A stretch of DNA of 64,000 nucleotides from contig NZ_FMVJ01000002.1 of assembly GCF_900102135.1 (NCBI RefSeq), forward strand, positions 146,789 to 210,788, in the 5' to 3' direction. The position numbers and the translations under genes are program-made. Source of the DNA: Microvirga guangxiensis (GTDB taxonomy: Bacteria > Pseudomonadota > Alphaproteobacteria > Rhizobiales > Beijerinckiaceae). Within the stretch, counting starts at the first letter, position 1, and every line of letters begins with the position of its first letter. The notes beneath the pieces are model-generated. The model was given only the letters and a program-made list of their open reading frames with translations, was not told the origin of the DNA and ran no database searches. This document shows, piece after piece, positions 19,520 through 27,686 of this stretch.

Positions 19520-20752
19520 ATGGATCGTTCAATCCCTCATGATGCTCCACCCCCGGCAAGCCCGGGGAGATCACGGCAACGCCGCATCACAACGGCACCG
19601 CAGGCCCGCGCCCTTCCGACCCTGATCGCGCCTGACGTGGAGGCCGAGGCATTGCTGCGCTCAACGCTCGATGCGCTCTCGGCTCATATCGCAGTGCTCG
19701 ACGAAGCCGGCACGATCATCGCGGTCAATCAAGCCTGGCGCAGTTTCGCCCACGCCACGGGCTATGCGGACGACAGCCATGGGGTCGGAATGAATTATCT
19801 GGCTGTCTGCGAAGCGGCCGCCCCCTTCTCGGAGGACGCCGCGAGGACGGCGGAAGCATTGCGCGACATCATGGAAGGCGCGCGCTCCGAGTTCCGGATG
19901 GAATATCCGTGCCGCAGCCCGGAGGGACCGCGCTGGTTCCAGCTTCGCGTGACCCGGCCGGACCAGGCGCGGACGCGCCGCATCGTCATCGCGCATGAGG
20001 ACATCACCGAGGTCAAGCGCACGCAGGAGGAGCTGGCCCGATTGAGCGGCCGCCTCATGCACCTGCAGGACGAGGAGCGGCGCGCCATTGCCCGGGAGCT
20101 TCATGACACGACGGCGCAGAACCTTCTCGCCATCACCTTGAACGCGACACGCCTCAACGAAAGGCTCGGCGATGCGGAGGAAACCGCACGCCGCACGCTG
20201 GAGGAAACCCTCCAGCTGGCGGAGCAGAGCCTGCGGGAGGTTCGTACGCTCTCCTACCTTATCCACCCACCGCTCCTCGACGATATCGGGCTCTCCGCCG
20301 CGTTGAGCTGGCTGACGAGAGGATTTTCCGATCGCAGCGGGATTCAGGTCGACGTGAGCATCGAGAAGGGCTGCGAGCCACTGCCCAAACCGACCGCAAC
20401 CGCCCTCTACCGCGTCGCCCAGGAGGCTCTGTCGAACGTCCACCGCCATTCCGGCTGCAAGCGGGCTCGCGTTGCCCTCTATCGCACGGCTGGCATGGTC
20501 CATCTCGACGTCGTAGACGACGGCATGGGCTTCAGGAAGCCAACAGGAACAATCTTGGAAGAGGCAGGCCAGCTCGGCATCGGAATCTCGGGCATGCGGC
20601 TGCGCCTCGAGCAACTCGGCGGCCGGCTCGACATCCGGTCGGATTGTTCGGGCACGCATGTTGGCGCGAAAGTGCCGACCATTCCCCTGGAGCCGGATCA
20701 AGGCCCTCGGGCGGCCCTGCAGGCCGGGAACGAAGACTCGTCGGCCGCTTAG
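19520..20752 (+). CDS. PAS-domain sensor histidine kinase (HisKA_3, NarX/DegS-type)
   Basis: 410 residues, no membrane helix, so probably cytoplasmic. A PAS-like region (about residues 45-160) contains STLDALSAHIAVLDEAGTIIAVN. The dimerisation/phosphoacceptor domain has the H-box RAIARELHDTTAQN with phospho-site H195. The ATPase domain has VAQEALSNVHRHSGC, DDGMGF and GIGISGMRLRLEQLGG. It is followed 9 bases later by its cognate NarL-type response regulator. The ligand sensed by the PAS domain is unknown. Confidence 0.93.
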   Translation: MDRSIPHDAPPPASPGRSRQRRITTAPQARALPTLIAPDVEAEALLRSTLDALSAHIAVLDEAGTIIAVNQAWRSFAHATGYADDSHGVGMNYLAVCEAAAPFSEDAARTAEALRDIMEGARSEFRMEYPCRSPEGPRWFQLRVTRPDQARTRRIVIAHEDITEVKRTQEELARLSGRLMHLQDEERRAIARELHDTTAQNLLAITLNATRLNERLGDAEETARRTLEETLQLAEQSLREVRTLSYLIHPPLLDDIGLSAALSWLTRGFSDRSGIQVDVSIEKGCEPLPKPTATALYRVAQEALSNVHRHSGCKRARVALYRTAGMVHLDVVDDGMGFRKPTGTILEEAGQLGIGISGMRLRLEQLGGRLDIRSDCSGTHVGAKVPTIPLEPDQGPRAALQAGNEDSSAA

Positions 20753-20761
20753 GAGAAACGC

Positions 20762-21409
20762 ATGCTTCAAATTCTTCTTGCAGACGATCACGACATCGTC
20801 CGGCGCGGCCTCAAGGATCTGCTGGAGCAGCATCCGGGCTGGCAGGTCTGCGCGGAGGCTGCGAACGGCAGGGATGCCGTGGATCTCGCTCTGCAGCATC
20901 GACCTCATGTCGCCGTCATCGACCTGTCCATGCCCGAGCTCAACGGCCTGGATGCCACGCGCCGCATTCGCCAGTCTCTGCCGGACACCGAAGTTTTGAT
21001 CTTCACGATGCATGAAAGCGAGGAGCTCATCAGGGAGGTCCTGCTCGCCGGGGCCCGGGGCTATCTGCTGAAGGCCGACGCCGTGCGGCAGCTCATTCCA
21101 GCGGTCGAGAGCCTTTCGCAAAAGAGACCCTTCTTTGCCGGACGCGTGTCCGAGCTTCTGCTGGACCGTTTTCTGACCGATGGCGAAGCCAGGATGGGGC
21201 GTCCCACGACCGAGCGCCTGACATCGAGGGAGCGGGAGATCGTGCAGCTTCTCGCGGAAGGCAAGAGCAACAAGCAGATCGCGCAGCTTCTCGACCTGAG
21301 CGTCAAGACCGTGGAAACGCACCGGACCACCGCGATGCGCAAACTGGAACTCAACTCGCTGGCCGATCTCGTCCGTTATGCGATCAGGACGCAGATCATC
21401 CAGGCATGA
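20762..21409 (+). CDS. NarL/FixJ-family DNA-binding response regulator
   Basis: 215 residues with AGGAG before ATG 20762. The receiver domain has the acidic pair D8/D9, phospho-acceptor D54 in VIDLSMPELNG and the conserved Lys in LLKAD. The C-terminal LuxR-type HTH (about residues 145-210) reads LTSREREIVQLLAEGKSNKQIAQLLDLS followed by VKTVETHRTTAMRKL. It forms a two-component pair with the kinase immediately upstream. Targets are unknown; the VWA/J-domain genes directly downstream are candidates. Confidence 0.95.
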   Translation: MLQILLADDHDIVRRGLKDLLEQHPGWQVCAEAANGRDAVDLALQHRPHVAVIDLSMPELNGLDATRRIRQSLPDTEVLIFTMHESEELIREVLLAGARGYLLKADAVRQLIPAVESLSQKRPFFAGRVSELLLDRFLTDGEARMGRPTTERLTSREREIVQLLAEGKSNKQIAQLLDLSVKTVETHRTTAMRKLELNSLADLVRYAIRTQIIQA

Positions 21410-21497
21410 CCGCCTGCCCAGCCCTCGCAACCGCGTGTTCGTCTCCCGGATTTACACCTGCGCCCTCAATCCCCACATCTGGGGAGAGGGAGATGCA

Positions 21498-22223
21498 ATG
21501 ACCGACAAGAAAGATCTCACGCGAACGCCCGCTGCCGATACTCCGGATTCGATGATCGACACCTTCCTGGCGGATGCAAAGCGTCTGGGGCCGCTGGCGG
21601 GCAACACACCCCGCGCGCGCCTCATCTTCGCCCTGGACGCGACCATGAGCCGCCAACCCACCTGGGATCTCGCCTGTCATGTTCAGGGCGACATGTTCGC
21701 CGCAGCCAGCCATGCCGGAGGGCTCTCCGTGCAATTGGTCTATTTCCGGGGCTTCGACGAGTGCCGCTCCTCCCGCTGGGTCGCCGACCCGCGAGCCCTC
21801 ACGGACCTCATGACGAAGATCGACTGCCGCGGCGGGCAGACCCAGATCGGGCGGGTGCTCCGTCACGCCCGGACCGAGGCGCGTCAGGCCCCATTGAAGG
21901 TCCTCGTCTATGTCGGCGACGCCATGGAGGAGCCCATCGACGATCTCTGTGCCGTCGCGGGCGAACTTGGCCTCCTGGGAGTGAAGGCCTTCATGTTCCA
22001 CGAAGGGCATGATCCCGATGCAGCGCGCGCTTTCAAGGAGATCGCCCGTTTGACCGGCGGCGCCTATGCCCGGTTCGATGCGGGAGCCCCGGGCACCCTC
22101 TCCGGTCTCCTGCAAGCCGCCGCTGCCTATGCCACCAGCGGTGTCGAGGGTCTCGCCCGGCTGGCTCCCGGCAGCGCGCCTGCCCGCAACCTGCTCACCG
22201 CCATCACGGAGCGCAAGCCGTGA
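21498..22223 (+). CDS. VWA-domain-like cytoplasmic protein coupled to a J-domain protein
   Basis: 241 residues from ATG 21498, with GGAGAGGGAG just upstream. After a 35-residue polar lead the fold starts at ARLIFALDATMSRQ, a degenerate MIDAS-like motif (DATMS instead of DxSxS), followed by LSVQLVYFRGFDECR, GGQTQIGRVL with the MIDAS Thr position, and LVYVGDAMEE with the second Asp, a von Willebrand A pattern. No signal peptide. Its stop codon overlaps the start of the next gene, so the two products likely act together. Confidence 0.8.
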   Translation: MTDKKDLTRTPAADTPDSMIDTFLADAKRLGPLAGNTPRARLIFALDATMSRQPTWDLACHVQGDMFAAASHAGGLSVQLVYFRGFDECRSSRWVADPRALTDLMTKIDCRGGQTQIGRVLRHARTEARQAPLKVLVYVGDAMEEPIDDLCAVAGELGLLGVKAFMFHEGHDPDAARAFKEIARLTGGAYARFDAGAPGTLSGLLQAAAAYATSGVEGLARLAPGSAPARNLLTAITERKP

Positions 22224-22930
22224 TGCTGTTTTACGGCATCGTGGCCGTTGTGGCTCTGTGGTTGCTTCTGAGCAATTTCACGCGTGCGAACCCCGCCACA
22301 TTGGCGAAGGCCCTCAAGGTCGGCGGCGGAACTGTCGCCCTCGGCATTGCCGGATTGTTCGCTCTTCGGGGGCGGATCGACCTGGCCCTGCTGATCGGGA
22401 GCCTCGGAGCCTGGCTTTTCGGGTGGAAACGCTTTTCCCTACCGGGTTTTCGTGGGAGCGCGCAACGGACTCCCGGCAACGCTTCGAGCGTCCGCTCGCG
22501 ACTTCTGGAAATGACTCTCGATCATGACACAGGCGCCATGGAAGGCACTGTCCTCGCGGGTGCCTTTGCTGGACAGCAGCTGGCCTCGCTCGATGCAGCG
22601 GACCTGCGGAACCTGCTGGCGGAATGCCAGGCCGAGGACCCGGACGGCCTTCGTCTTCTCGAAGCCTATCTCGACCGCCGGTTTCCCGAGTGGCGCGAAG
22701 AGATGCGGAATGAGGAGCAGTCACGCACCGAGGCACAGTCGCCCTCGGGCATCATGACCATCGATGAGGCTTACCGGATCCTCAACCTCGAACCGGGCGC
22801 CAGCACGGATGAAATCCGGCAGGCACACCGCACTCTCATGAAGAAGCTCCACCCCGATCAGGGCGGCTCGACCTATCTCGCGGCGCGCGTGAACCAGGCC
22901 AAGGACATTCTGATGAGCCATCACAGCTGA
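22220..22930 (+). CDS. Membrane-anchored J-domain protein (DjlA-like)
   Basis: 236 residues from GTG 22220 (ATG 22223 is equally possible). Two N-terminal hydrophobic helices (MLFYGIVAVVALWLLLSNF; VALGIAGLFALRGRIDLALLIG) are followed by a soluble region and a C-terminal J domain: MTIDEAYRILNLEPGASTDEIRQAHRTLMKKL with the essential HPD at about residue 211, then QGGSTYLAARVNQAKDIL. It should recruit DnaK to the membrane. Overlap with the VWA gene indicates a dedicated pair. Confidence 0.9.
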   Translation: MMLFYGIVAVVALWLLLSNFTRANPATLAKALKVGGGTVALGIAGLFALRGRIDLALLIGSLGAWLFGWKRFSLPGFRGSAQRTPGNASSVRSRLLEMTLDHDTGAMEGTVLAGAFAGQQLASLDAADLRNLLAECQAEDPDGLRLLEAYLDRRFPEWREEMRNEEQSRTEAQSPSGIMTIDEAYRILNLEPGASTDEIRQAHRTLMKKLHPDQGGSTYLAARVNQAKDILMSHHS

Positions 22931-22968
22931 ACGGCGACATCCCTGCCCGCTTCTGTGCAAGAGCCCCT

Positions 22969-23556
22969 TCAGGATTGATACTTGGAAAATTCTTCCAAGG
23001 TGTCGATGTCCCGCACGATTGCGGCGTCGTCTGTCGGCCACTCGACCACGTCGGTTCTGCCGCGGAGGATAAGACCCGCGCCCGTATCTCCCGACAGCGT
23101 TTTTACGGCAGCTTGAAGCGCGCAAGAGAGCACAACGGGATTTCCTCTTTGGCCGCCGTAGGTAGGGATCAAGGCCGCCGGTTCTCCCTTTTCCTGCCAA
23201 CCGGCGATGAGAGCGTCGATGAGCTCGGTTGTGACGAACGGCATGTCCCCCAGGAGGACGATCGCAGCCCGCGTCTCCGGTGGCAATGCAGAGAAACCGG
23301 CTTTCAAGGACGTCGAAAGCCCATCGCCGAACAGGTCGTTGCGGACGATTCCGACAGGAAGTCCTTGCAGCTGAAACTCAACCTCTTCGGCGCGATGGCC
23401 CGTCACCACAATGACCGGGTGCGCCCTGGAATGAGCGGCTGCCTCGGCCACGTGGCGCACGAGGGGCTTGCCGCCGAGCCGGGCCAGGAGCTTCGGCTCC
23501 TCCCCGAAACGGGTGCCCCGCCCGGCCGCAAGAACGATGGCCGCCACATCGCTCAT
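22969..23556 (-). CDS. mocA: Molybdenum cofactor cytidylyltransferase (MocA/CoxC-MobA-like)
   Basis: 195 residues. The nucleotidyltransferase signature LAAGRGTRFGEEPKLLA is at the N-terminus, followed by VTGHRAEEVE, LLGDMPFVTTELIDAL with the metal Asp, and GQRGNPVVLS. This family transfers CMP to molybdopterin to make MCD, the cofactor form used by xanthine-oxidase-family enzymes including CO dehydrogenase. It overlaps the upstream molybdopterin-binding gene by 4 bases, and the cox structural genes lie 3.5 kb away. Confidence 0.9.
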   Translation of the reverse strand: MSDVAAIVLAAGRGTRFGEEPKLLARLGGKPLVRHVAEAAAHSRAHPVIVVTGHRAEEVEFQLQGLPVGIVRNDLFGDGLSTSLKAGFSALPPETRAAIVLLGDMPFVTTELIDALIAGWQEKGEPAALIPTYGGQRGNPVVLSCALQAAVKTLSGDTGAGLILRGRTDVVEWPTDDAAIVRDIDTLEEFSKYQS

Positions 23557-24572
23557 TCTTCACCGGCGCTTTCACCGCCCTCGCGCGGCTGCGGCCTTGA
23601 GATGATCTCCATGAGAAGTCCCCCGACCCCGAGCGATGTGATGTCGGCGCGCGTCACGGGAACGTCGGCCAGGAGGCGATGCAGGATCCAGTCGAAGCCG
23701 TTCTCCTTCGGGGAGCGGGCGCAACCGGGCGCGCCGATGACCGGCTTTCCGGCAATCGAGCCCACGAGCAGCAGATTTCCCGGATCGACCGGCATGCCGA
23801 AATGCTCCACCCGTCCGCCTGCCATCTCGATGGCCGACGGAATGACGTCGCGTCGGTCGGCGATGGCCGAGGCACCGAAGATGACGATGAGTTGCGCCTC
23901 CCCTTTCGCCTGATCGGCGATTTCCCGCGCCAATGTGTCGGTATCGTGCGTGACGCGGCTATTTCTCACGATGTGCGCTTCTGCGGGCTCCAGCCGGTTC
24001 TCAAGCACCGCGACGGTCTTGTCGATGACACTCGGCTTGAGACCTGGAAGCGTCGTCGAGACGACTCCCACCGAACGGCGGGCATAAGGCGCAACGCGCA
24101 AGGCGCCCGTGCCGAGCCTCGCGGCCCCCTTCAGCAGCAGGCTTTCAGGAAGCGCATAGGGAATGATCTTGACGGTGCCGACCATCTCCCCGGCGACGAC
24201 GGGTTTGTAGGCGGGCAATGTGGCCGCTGTCATGGCCTCGTCGACAGCATTGAGGCCGTTGATGGCATCGGCATCGATCAGGAGAATTCCTGAGCTTTCC
24301 GCATAGAGATTGGAGCGCCCGGTGAAGGGCGCTTCGACGCGGACATGATCTCCCGCAAGAATCCGAGCAAGCCGGAAGGCCGCCTCGTCCTCGCCGATGT
24401 CGCCGGGCTCGAACCGTGCCACGGCAATGGTCTCGATGCCGGCCTGCCGCAAACGCGTCGCGACGTCCGACGAGATGAGAGTTCCCTTTTTCACGACCGC
24501 GTCGCCCATCCGAACGGAATGAGCCGCCACGGCCCCGATGGCCTCCTCGATTGCAACCGATCCGAATTTCAC
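23553..24572 (-). CDS. Molybdopterin-binding protein (MoeA/MogA-like)
   Basis: 339 residues. The C-terminal half has the molybdopterin-binding fold of MoeA/MogA (about residues 175-315): SVGVVSTTLPGLKPSVIDKT, then LIVIFGASAIADRRDVIPSAIE and GKPVIGAPGCARSPKENGFDWIL. The N-terminal part (MKFGSVAIEEAIGAVAAHSV) resembles the entry domain of MoeA-like proteins. It overlaps the XdhC-type gene upstream and mocA downstream, forming a four-gene cofactor-maturation operon. Probable role is Mo insertion or cofactor handling for the linked hydroxylase. Confidence 0.85.
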   Translation of the reverse strand: MKFGSVAIEEAIGAVAAHSVRMGDAVVKKGTLISSDVATRLRQAGIETIAVARFEPGDIGEDEAAFRLARILAGDHVRVEAPFTGRSNLYAESSGILLIDADAINGLNAVDEAMTAATLPAYKPVVAGEMVGTVKIIPYALPESLLLKGAARLGTGALRVAPYARRSVGVVSTTLPGLKPSVIDKTVAVLENRLEPAEAHIVRNSRVTHDTDTLAREIADQAKGEAQLIVIFGASAIADRRDVIPSAIEMAGGRVEHFGMPVDPGNLLLVGSIAGKPVIGAPGCARSPKENGFDWILHRLLADVPVTRADITSLGVGGLLMEIISRPQPREGGESAGEE

Positions 24573-25261
24573 GCCGAGCGCCTCCGATCCTTGCGCAGGG
24601 TCGCCACGATCTCTGCAAGAATCGAGACGGCGATTTCCGCCGGTGAAATGGCTCCGATGTCGAGGCCGATGGGAGCGTGAATGCGGGCGATGTCTGCTTC
24701 GGTGAAACCGGCTTCCATCAGGCGCTGAATGCGGCGTTCATGGGTTTTTCGCGAGCCGAGCGCGCCGATGTAGAAGCACTCCGACTTGAGCGCGGCGCTC
24801 AGCGCAGGATCGTCGATCTTCGGATCGTGGGTCAGCGCCACAACAGCCGTATACCGGTCGATGCCAAGCTGCGGCAGGACAATATCGGGCCATTCGGCCC
24901 GCACCGGCACATCCGGAAAGCGCTCCGGCGTCGCGAAGGCCGTGCGCGGATCGATGATGGTGACATCGAGATCCAGTCCCTTGGCGATAGGAGCCAGCGC
25001 CTGGCTGATATGCACGGCGCCGATCACGATGAGCCTCACCGGCGGCGCCTGTACCGTCAGGAAGAACTGGTGGCCGTCCTGCTCCACAAGCCCGCTCTTG
25101 CCTTGGCGAAGCCGTTCCCGCAGCTCCTGGGCGAGAGGATCGCTCCCGATCTCCGCCTCCCGAACGAGGCGCTGCTCGCCGGAAGCGATATCGGTCACGA
25201 GGACAGCAGCCCGCCGGGCACTGCGCTCCGCGTTGAGATCGGACAGGAGGTTCAGCCGCAT
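24569..25261 (-). CDS. XdhC/CoxF-type maturation factor with Rossmann domain
   Basis: 230 residues from ATG 25261 (MRLNLLSDLNAERSARRAAVLVTD), the family-typical start; the longer open frame to 25318 lacks a good site. The N-terminal region is a short CoxI-like domain, and the C-terminal half is the XdhC Rossmann-like domain with RLIVIGAVHISQAL, VTIIDPRTAFATPERF and FYIGALGSRKTHERR. In related systems XdhC/CoxF binds the Mo cofactor, stabilises the sulfurated form and delivers it to the apo-enzyme. It overlaps the next gene by 4 bases. Confidence 0.88.
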   Translation of the reverse strand: MRLNLLSDLNAERSARRAAVLVTDIASGEQRLVREAEIGSDPLAQELRERLRQGKSGLVEQDGHQFFLTVQAPPVRLIVIGAVHISQALAPIAKGLDLDVTIIDPRTAFATPERFPDVPVRAEWPDIVLPQLGIDRYTAVVALTHDPKIDDPALSAALKSECFYIGALGSRKTHERRIQRLMEAGFTEADIARIHAPIGLDIGAISPAEIAVSILAEIVATLRKDRRRSA

Positions 25262-25327
25262 GCGGTTTTCTCTCGCCTCCCCATGGGATCGCTGATGAAC
25301 GGATGCGAAAGGCAGCAATCGAGCATT

Positions 25328-25651
25328 CTAATCCACCCGCTCCACATAGACCCTGATCCGCCCTCCGCACGACAATCCGACCTGCCAGGCGGTCTCGTCC
25401 GCGACGCCGAACTCGAGCATGCGCGGCTTTCCATCGGCAATGACATCCAAAGCCTCGGTGATGACCGAGCCTTCGACGCAGCCGCCGGAAACGGAGCCGA
25501 GAAAATTCGTATCTTCGTCGATCACCAGATGGCTGCCGACAGGGCGCGGCGCGGAGCCCCAGGTTTCGACCACCGTCGCGATGGCGACGCCCCTGCCCTC
25601 GCGCCTCCAGTCTTCCGCAGCCTTCAGGATATCCGTGTCAGTTGCTTGCAT
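25328..25651 (-). CDS. XdhC/CoxI N-terminal-domain protein
   Basis: 107 residues, corresponding only to the XdhC_CoxI domain: VAIATVVETWGSAPRPVGSHLVI, then FLGSVSGGCVEGSVI with the conserved GGCVE and a closing LSCGGRIRVYVE. The separate Rossmann part is supplied by the next gene (24569-25261), so the usual two-domain XdhC is split here into a short and a long protein. It heads the minus-strand Mo-cofactor operon, divergent from the IscU-like and cox genes. Confidence 0.88.
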   Translation of the reverse strand: MQATDTDILKAAEDWRREGRGVAIATVVETWGSAPRPVGSHLVIDEDTNFLGSVSGGCVEGSVITEALDVIADGKPRMLEFGVADETAWQVGLSCGGRIRVYVERVD

Positions 25652-25839
25652 GAGATTTCCAGCTCAAGAAAACGGGCTCCGAGCGATGTCTGCTTCGATA
25701 ATGCCATTGGCTCGCCTCAAACCGCAACCGGCGCCCGTCGGCACATGCGCGTGAGCGGCAGGGGGAGCATTGACACGCCCTGCGATGGGGAGTCTGATCG
25801 GTCTCGAACAGGCACGACCGTCGAACCGTCGCGGGCAGG

Positions 25840-26295
25840 ATGCTGGACGATATCTACAATCGGCGCATATTGGAGCTTGCGGGCAACATCCCGCTGCTGG
25901 GCACCCTGCCGGATGCGGATGCCAGCGCGAAAGCCTATTCGAAACTGTGCGGCTCGACGGTCATCGTGCACGTGAAACTCGACGGCGACGTCGTCAGCGC
26001 CTTCGCACACGAGGTCAAGGCGTGCGCTCTCGGTCAGGCCTCCTCGTCGATCATGGGCCGTCATGTGGTCGGCTCGACGGTGGAGGAATTGCGGACAGTT
26101 CGGGAGGAGATGCACCGGATGCTGAAGGCAGGCGGCAAGCCGCCTTCCGGCAAGTGGGCGGATCTCGCCCTGTTGGAACCGGCGCGGGACCTGAAGGCCC
26201 GTCATGCCTCGATCCTTCTCACCTTCGACGCGGTCGCCGATGCGCTTGCCAAGGCAGAGACAGCCCAAAAGAGCCAAGCCGCCAACGATTCATAG
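25840..26295 (+). CDS. IscU/NifU-N-like scaffold protein lacking the third cysteine
   Basis: 151 residues, IscU-like. The first cluster cysteine (C37 in KLCGS) and second (C62 in KACALGQASSS) are present, but the third is replaced by alanine in RHAS (H122-A123-S124, where E. coli IscU has HCS). The Asp after the first Cys (CGD) is also Ser here. It lies between the XdhC operon and coxG, so a role in [2Fe-2S] supply or another assembly step for the CoxS subunit is a reasonable inference. Start at ATG 25840. Confidence 0.85.
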   Translation: MLDDIYNRRILELAGNIPLLGTLPDADASAKAYSKLCGSTVIVHVKLDGDVVSAFAHEVKACALGQASSSIMGRHVVGSTVEELRTVREEMHRMLKAGGKPPSGKWADLALLEPARDLKARHASILLTFDAVADALAKAETAQKSQAANDS

Positions 26296-26402
26296 CGTAT
26301 CCCTTTGCGCCATTGAGGGTGCGCTGCAGCAAGGCTTGTGAGGTGACGTATCCCCTGATTTGCGCTTACTCTGCCTTTGGAGCGTCGATAGGAGGAAGCA
26401 GC

Positions 26403-26864
26403 ATGGCGATGACGATGCAGGGTGAAGTCACCCTCCCCGCCGATCGGGCAACGGTATGGGCGGCCCTCAACAGCCCGGACATTCTCAAGCAATCCATCCC
26501 CGGCTGCCAGGAACTCGAGAAGATCAGCGACACGGAATTCCAGGCGACGGCGAAAGTCTCGGTCGGTCCCGTGAAGGCGACCTTCAAAGGCGGCGTCACC
26601 CTCTCCGATCTCGATCCTCCCAACGGCTACACCATCAGCGGCGAAGGACAGGGCGGCGTTGCCGGCTGGGCGAAAGGCGGCGCGAAAGTGCGCCTCGAAG
26701 ACGTCGAGGGCGGCACCCGGCTGGTCTACGACGTGGAGGCCAATGTGGGCGGCAAGATCGCCCAGCTCGGCGGACGGCTGATCAACGGCGTTGCAAAGAA
26801 ATATGCCGACGAGTTCTTCGCGAATTTCGCCAAGATCCTGTCTCCGGCAGAATCCGCTGCGTAA
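26403..26864 (+). CDS. coxG: CO dehydrogenase subunit G-like SRPBCC protein
   Basis: 153 residues from ATG 26403 with AGGAAGC upstream; the longer frame from 25770 is rejected because it runs through the IscU-like gene. The sequence is a complete CoxG: MQGEVTLPADRATVWAALNSPDILKQSIPGCQELE at the start, VGPVKATFKGGVTLSD, and the C-terminal VGGKIAQLGGRLINGVAKKYADEFFANF. CoxG is thought to recruit the CO dehydrogenase complex to the membrane and quinone pool. It precedes coxSLM in the same direction. Confidence 0.94.
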   Translation: MAMTMQGEVTLPADRATVWAALNSPDILKQSIPGCQELEKISDTEFQATAKVSVGPVKATFKGGVTLSDLDPPNGYTISGEGQGGVAGWAKGGAKVRLEDVEGGTRLVYDVEANVGGKIAQLGGRLINGVAKKYADEFFANFAKILSPAESAA

Positions 26865-27038
26865 TCGCGCACTAGGGCACTTGGCACGATTTTCCAATAC
26901 TTGACCGCTCAAGGAGGGGAGTCCACACTCGGCTTTGACGGATCGCATCCGTGCGGTCGTCCAATAAGAATACCTGCCGGTGCCTGAGACCACCTGAAGG
27001 TTGGCCGGGCCTCCCGGCGTTTGAGGAGGATATCACGC

Positions 27039-27533
27039 ATGACCACCGTCTCCCTGACGGTGAACGGTCAATCCGTCACCGCAGACGTCGATCCCCGTAC
27101 CCTGCTCGTTCAGTTTCTCCGCGACAATCTACGGCTCACCGGAACCCATGTGGGCTGCGACACCAGCCAATGCGGCGCCTGCGTCGTTCACCTCAACGGA
27201 CAGGCGGTGAAATCCTGCACGGTCCTTGCCGTCCAGGCCAATGCCAGCGTCGTCACCACCATCGAAGGCATCGCCGATGGAGGCGAGCTGCACCCGATGC
27301 AGGCCGCCTTCCGCGAGCATCACGGCCTGCAATGCGGGTTCTGCACGCCCGGCATGATCATGTCCGCCATCGATATCGTGAACCGGAAAGGGAACGCTCT
27401 GGACGAGCAGACCATCCGGGCCGAGCTCGAAGGCAATCTGTGCCGCTGCACAGGCTATCACAACATCGTCAAAGCCGTTGCCGCGGGTGCCCGGGGAATG
27501 GCCCAGGAGCCTCTGTCGCAGGCTGCCGAGTAA
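27039..27533 (+). CDS. coxS: CO dehydrogenase-type small [2Fe-2S] subunit
   Basis: 164 residues from ATG 27039 (GAGGAGG upstream). All eight cluster cysteines are present: C40, C45, C48 and C60 for the ferredoxin-type cluster ([12 protein letters not shown]) and C99, C102, C135 and C137 for the alpha-helical cluster (CGFCTPGM and CRCTGY). It passes electrons from the Mo site in CoxL to FAD in CoxM. The C-terminal tail is slightly extended. Gene order S-L-M is that of form II clusters. Confidence 0.96.
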   Translation: MTTVSLTVNGQSVTADVDPRTLLVQFLRDNLRLTGTHVGCDTSQCGACVVHLNGQAVKSCTVLAVQANASVVTTIEGIADGGELHPMQAAFREHHGLQCGFCTPGMIMSAIDIVNRKGNALDEQTIRAELEGNLCRCTGYHNIVKAVAAGARGMAQEPLSQAAE

Positions 27534-27686
27534 GATCGGACAACGCTCGTCCAATGCACGGCGCCCTCCCGACAGGCGCAGGCGGCAGGCGAGCCTCGAA
27601 ACAGGCCTTATCTTCTCGGCTCCCTGTTCGAGGTTTTCGCTTCGCTTCAGCTCCGGTGAGGGCCAACGAAGACCAGGGAGGAATTC

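Noticed and set aside
25770..26402. N-terminal extension of coxG
   Set aside because: Runs through the IscU-like gene in another frame; coxG has its own site before 26403.
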